Origin: Deltaproteobacteria bacterium
Lineage (GTDB): Bacteria > Desulfobacterota > Desulfarculia > Adiutricales > Adiutricaceae
Assembly: GCA_031267005.1 (NCBI GenBank)
Contig: JAIRZX010000570.1
Coordinates: 1-7,612, forward strand
Direction of reading: 5' to 3'
DNA length: 7,612 nucleotides
The translations under genes were made by a program, and so were the position numbers. A model generated the notes under the pieces. It was not told the origin of the DNA and did not search any database. It was given only the letters and a program-made list of their open reading frames with translations. Below, piece after piece: positions 6,286 through 7,612 of the stretch (position 1 is its first letter; every line of letters begins with the position of its first letter).

Positions 6286-6480
6286 GCATCCGGCCTCCCG
6301 TCCCAAGCCACAGGGCTTCGGCATCCGGCCCCCAGTCCCAAACCACAGACCTTCGGCATCCGGCCCCCAGTCCCACAAGCCACAGGCCTTCGGCATCCGG
6401 CCTCCAGTCCCAAGGCCCAAGCCACAGGCCTTCGGCATCCGGTCCCAAGCCCCCAAGTCCCAGGCCTTCGGCATCCGGCT
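6286..6480. repeat. Degenerate direct repeats, about 5.5 copies, unit ~36 bp
   Basis: The core TTCGGCATCCGG begins at 6317, 6352, 6389, 6431 and 6467 and is usually preceded by CCACAGGCC. CC(C/T)CCAGTCCCA follows the first three copies. A partial copy starts at 6286. Core spacing is 35, 37, 42 and 36 bp, mostly not multiples of three, so it is not a protein repeat. What lies between the cores is itself repeated. The array lies about 65-260 bp downstream of the zinc-ribbon gene's stop. Confidence 0.85.
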
Positions 6481-6544
6481 TCACGGCTTCCCGCCTAACG
6501 CGTTCGGCCGGAGGGGTTCGTCCCCCAGGGGAACCCTGAGGACA

Positions 6545-7159
6545 TCAGCGGGGAACGCCGTCCCTGTCCATGAGCGCCTTCCTGATCTTGGCCTGGTTGT
6601 GGAGAACCAGGCAGAAGCTGACGATGACGTAAGTCAACAGGAACATCGCGCCAAGGGAGCCGGCGACGAGGTTGAACTTCGACTCGGCCATCCTGTCGGG
6701 CATCCCGACCGCGGTGATTATGGACTGCACGGCGAAGTAGCCCGCAACGCAGAGGACCGCGAAGGACATGACGAAATAAGCCACTGGCACAGAGGGCTTC
6801 TTGGGCGCCTTGGGGCCGCCCCTCGGCGCCCGCTGGGGTATCGCGGGGTTGGGATCCCGTGGCTGGCCCGGATACGGGGGCATTACGGGGTAAGCGGGCT
6901 GTCCGGGCAGCGGCGGCTGTCCGGGAAAGGGGGGGAAGCCGGGATAAGCGGCCTGTGGGGGCTGCCCAGGCTGGCCCGGCTGAGGCGGCCACCCTCCCCC
7001 CTGGGGCGCCCCGCCCGCAGGCGGCGGCGCGGCCGCGCCCTCTGGAAGGGCCTCGGTCATCGTGAACTTCTGGTTACAGGTCCGGCACACGGTGACCTGG
7101 CCTAAGTGCTGTGGGGTCACGGTGTACTTGGCTTTGCAATGCGGGCAGACAGCCTGCAT
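6545..7159 (-). CDS. MJ0042-type zinc-ribbon protein with Pro-rich linker and two transmembrane helices
   Basis: A 204-residue protein. Residues 1-33 form a treble-clef zinc ribbon with Cys pairs 5/8 (CPHC) and 25/28 (CRTC), as in the MJ0042 / zinc_ribbon_4-5 families. Residues 39-123 are a Pro/Gly/Gln-rich linker with repeated PGQP motifs. Hydrophobic segments at about 125-152 and 163-187 should span the membrane as a hairpin. The C-terminus is short and basic. Family members often place the ribbon in the cytoplasm of a membrane protein; the exact function is unknown. I chose ATG 7159 over ATG 7168 because the SD (AGGAG) is 9 nt from the former and directly abuts the latter. The last codon is followed by TGA at 6545-6547. 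The gene looks monocistronic. No direct link to the HTH-array genes is visible. Confidence 0.88.
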   Translation of the reverse strand: MQAVCPHCKAKYTVTPQHLGQVTVCRTCNQKFTMTEALPEGAAAPPPAGGAPQGGGWPPQPGQPGQPPQAAYPGFPPFPGQPPLPGQPAYPVMPPYPGQPRDPNPAIPQRAPRGGPKAPKKPSVPVAYFVMSFAVLCVAGYFAVQSIITAVGMPDRMAESKFNLVAGSLGAMFLLTYVIVSFCLVLHNQAKIRKALMDRDGVPR

Positions 7160-7168
7160 GGTGGTCAT

Positions 7169-7173
7169 CTCCT
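7169..7173 (-). promoter_or_regulatory. Shine-Dalgarno site of the zinc-ribbon gene
   Basis: AGGAG on the minus strand lies 9 nt before ATG 7159 and 0 nt before ATG 7168, so it favours the internal start, which begins MQAVCPHC. Confidence 0.7.
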
Positions 7174-7303
7174 AGCCGCCGCGGCGGCTTTGGGCAGGTT
7201 CGGGGCGGGGCGGGGCGGCCGGGACGCGTTCGGGCGGGGCGAAGCGGCGCCGCCGGGACCGGAAACGCGGAAGCCGGGGAGCAACAAGGCAAAAAATGCG
7301 GCG

Positions 7304-7332
7304 GGCGGCACTTTTTTAGCATTTTAGCCGCC
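7304..7332. promoter_or_regulatory. Inverted repeat GGCGGC-17-GCCGCC over the candidate promoter
   Basis: Perfect 6-bp arms (7304-7309 and 7327-7332) flank a 17-bp AT-rich centre. One arm lies in the promoter spacer and the other just downstream of the -10, which would suit a repressor site. An RNA hairpin is also possible. Confidence 0.3.
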
Positions 7333-7341
7333 ATGTTACAA
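7313..7341 (-). promoter_or_regulatory. Candidate promoter of the zinc-ribbon gene
   Basis: On the minus strand, TTGTAA (7336-7341) and TAAAAA (7313-7318) are separated by 17 bp. It sits in the main AT-rich pocket upstream of the gene, leaving a leader of about 145 nt. The -10 is a poor match, so the call is tentative. Confidence 0.35.
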
Positions 7342-7612
7342 GAAATCCTCGGCAAGTCATTGCCGGGCAAGGTTTCCGCGCGCGCCCGGCGAAGGAGGCC
7401 CGGGGCGCCCCGGAGTAAGGTCTGTCCACCCCCTTGACTACTCGCCTGCGGGAGGCGGACCCCGCGCGGGAAAATCCCGTGCGGCCGAGAGGGCCTCGAA
7501 ACCGGGATTCGGGAGCGGAGCCTCGAAACGGACGGGCCGCTTCGGGAAAAGGGCGCCTCTGCAAACCCCCTCCCGGCGGTAAGCGCGCCCCATCCCCCTC
7601 CTGAACCGCCTC
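7342..7612. other. Right-edge stretch without a supportable gene
   Basis: GC-rich sequence, with a direct repeat CCTCGAAAC near 7494 and 7521. A 51-codon minus frame (7438-7593) starts with ATG 3 nt after AGGAGG. It encodes nothing recognisable, and the SD is too close for a comfortable start. No other gene signal was seen. Confidence 0.4.

Larger units (their letters stand above)
4899..6544. other. 1.65-kb stretch without a supportable gene
   Basis: Several frames stay open on both strands, as expected at this GC content, but none shows a recognisable domain or good start signals. The best candidate is a plus frame from GTG 5429 to TGA 5803 (124 residues, very basic, with a weak GGAGA 8 nt upstream). 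Its base use is mixed and I recognise nothing in it. The stretch is rich in short repeats, hairpins and small AT-rich pockets (for example 5700-5860) and reads as intergenic or decayed sequence. Confidence 0.5.

Noticed and set aside
6286..6480. CRISPR array
   Set aside because: The intervals between cores are short, similar to each other and irregular, and no cas gene is present.
5786..6539. Overlapping 230-240-codon frames on both strands
   Set aside because: Their apparent peptide repeats come from DNA repeats with spacing not divisible by three, and no start signals or domains were seen.
6485..6544. Intrinsic terminator after the zinc-ribbon gene
   Set aside because: A hairpin with GGGTT/AACCC arms exists near 6517-6537, but it is bulged and no T-run follows on the minus strand.
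6095..7105. 336-codon plus frame over the repeat cluster and zinc-ribbon gene
   Set aside because: Antisense to a well-supported gene; low-complexity shadow in GC-rich DNA.
7438..7593. 51-residue minus-strand small protein
   Set aside because: AGGAGG is only 3 nt from the ATG and the peptide shows nothing recognisable; insufficient support.

Overview
This window is very GC-rich bacterial DNA, about 70% G+C by eye. Strong Shine-Dalgarno sites and GTG/ATG starts fit a bacterium. The host cannot be named from the sequence. The one ordinary gene, an MJ0042-type zinc-ribbon membrane protein, belongs to a fold common in Desulfobacterota, Myxococcota, Planctomycetes and some Proteobacteria, so a lineage of that kind is only a guess. 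All credible genes are on the minus strand.

Left third (1-2746): one uninterrupted minus-strand reading frame starts at GTG 2746 and runs 915 codons to the left edge without a stop. It is easy to miss because it has no stop in the window and because a long plus-strand shadow frame covers the same DNA. It encodes ten tandem copies of a helix-turn-helix (HTH) module resembling the N-terminal DNA-binding region of IS630-family transposases. In all ten copies the 62-residue core has identical length and two landmark positions sit exactly 43 residues apart. A Pro/Gly/Ala/Glu-rich tail built from a perfect 69-bp repeat follows. No DDE catalytic domain is visible. A tandem HTH-array protein of this kind is not a family I recognise and is the main candidate for something undescribed. 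A good SD and an extended -10 promoter precede it.

Middle (2763-4880): a 0.7-kb gene-free stretch holds an AT-rich inverted repeat and a hairpin. It is followed by a second, decayed copy of the same gene (3483-4845, minus). That copy keeps the SD, spacing, GTG start and first-module position of the intact gene. It is broken by a tetranucleotide expansion, an 11-bp minisatellite, further frameshifts and a nonsense codon. The two copies are tandem paralogues, one open and one dead or switched off.

Right part (4885-6544): about 1.65 kb with no gene I can support. It contains several short tandem and inverted repeats, a five-copy degenerate ~36-bp direct repeat, and a possible structured minus-strand RNA ending in T8. 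At 6545-7159 (minus) lies the zinc-ribbon / Pro-Gly-Gln linker / two-transmembrane-helix protein, with a likely promoter overlapping an inverted repeat upstream. The last ~270 bp hold no convincing gene.

No rRNA, tRNA, CRISPR array or intact insertion sequence was seen. Nothing ties the zinc-ribbon gene functionally to the HTH-array genes apart from shared orientation.
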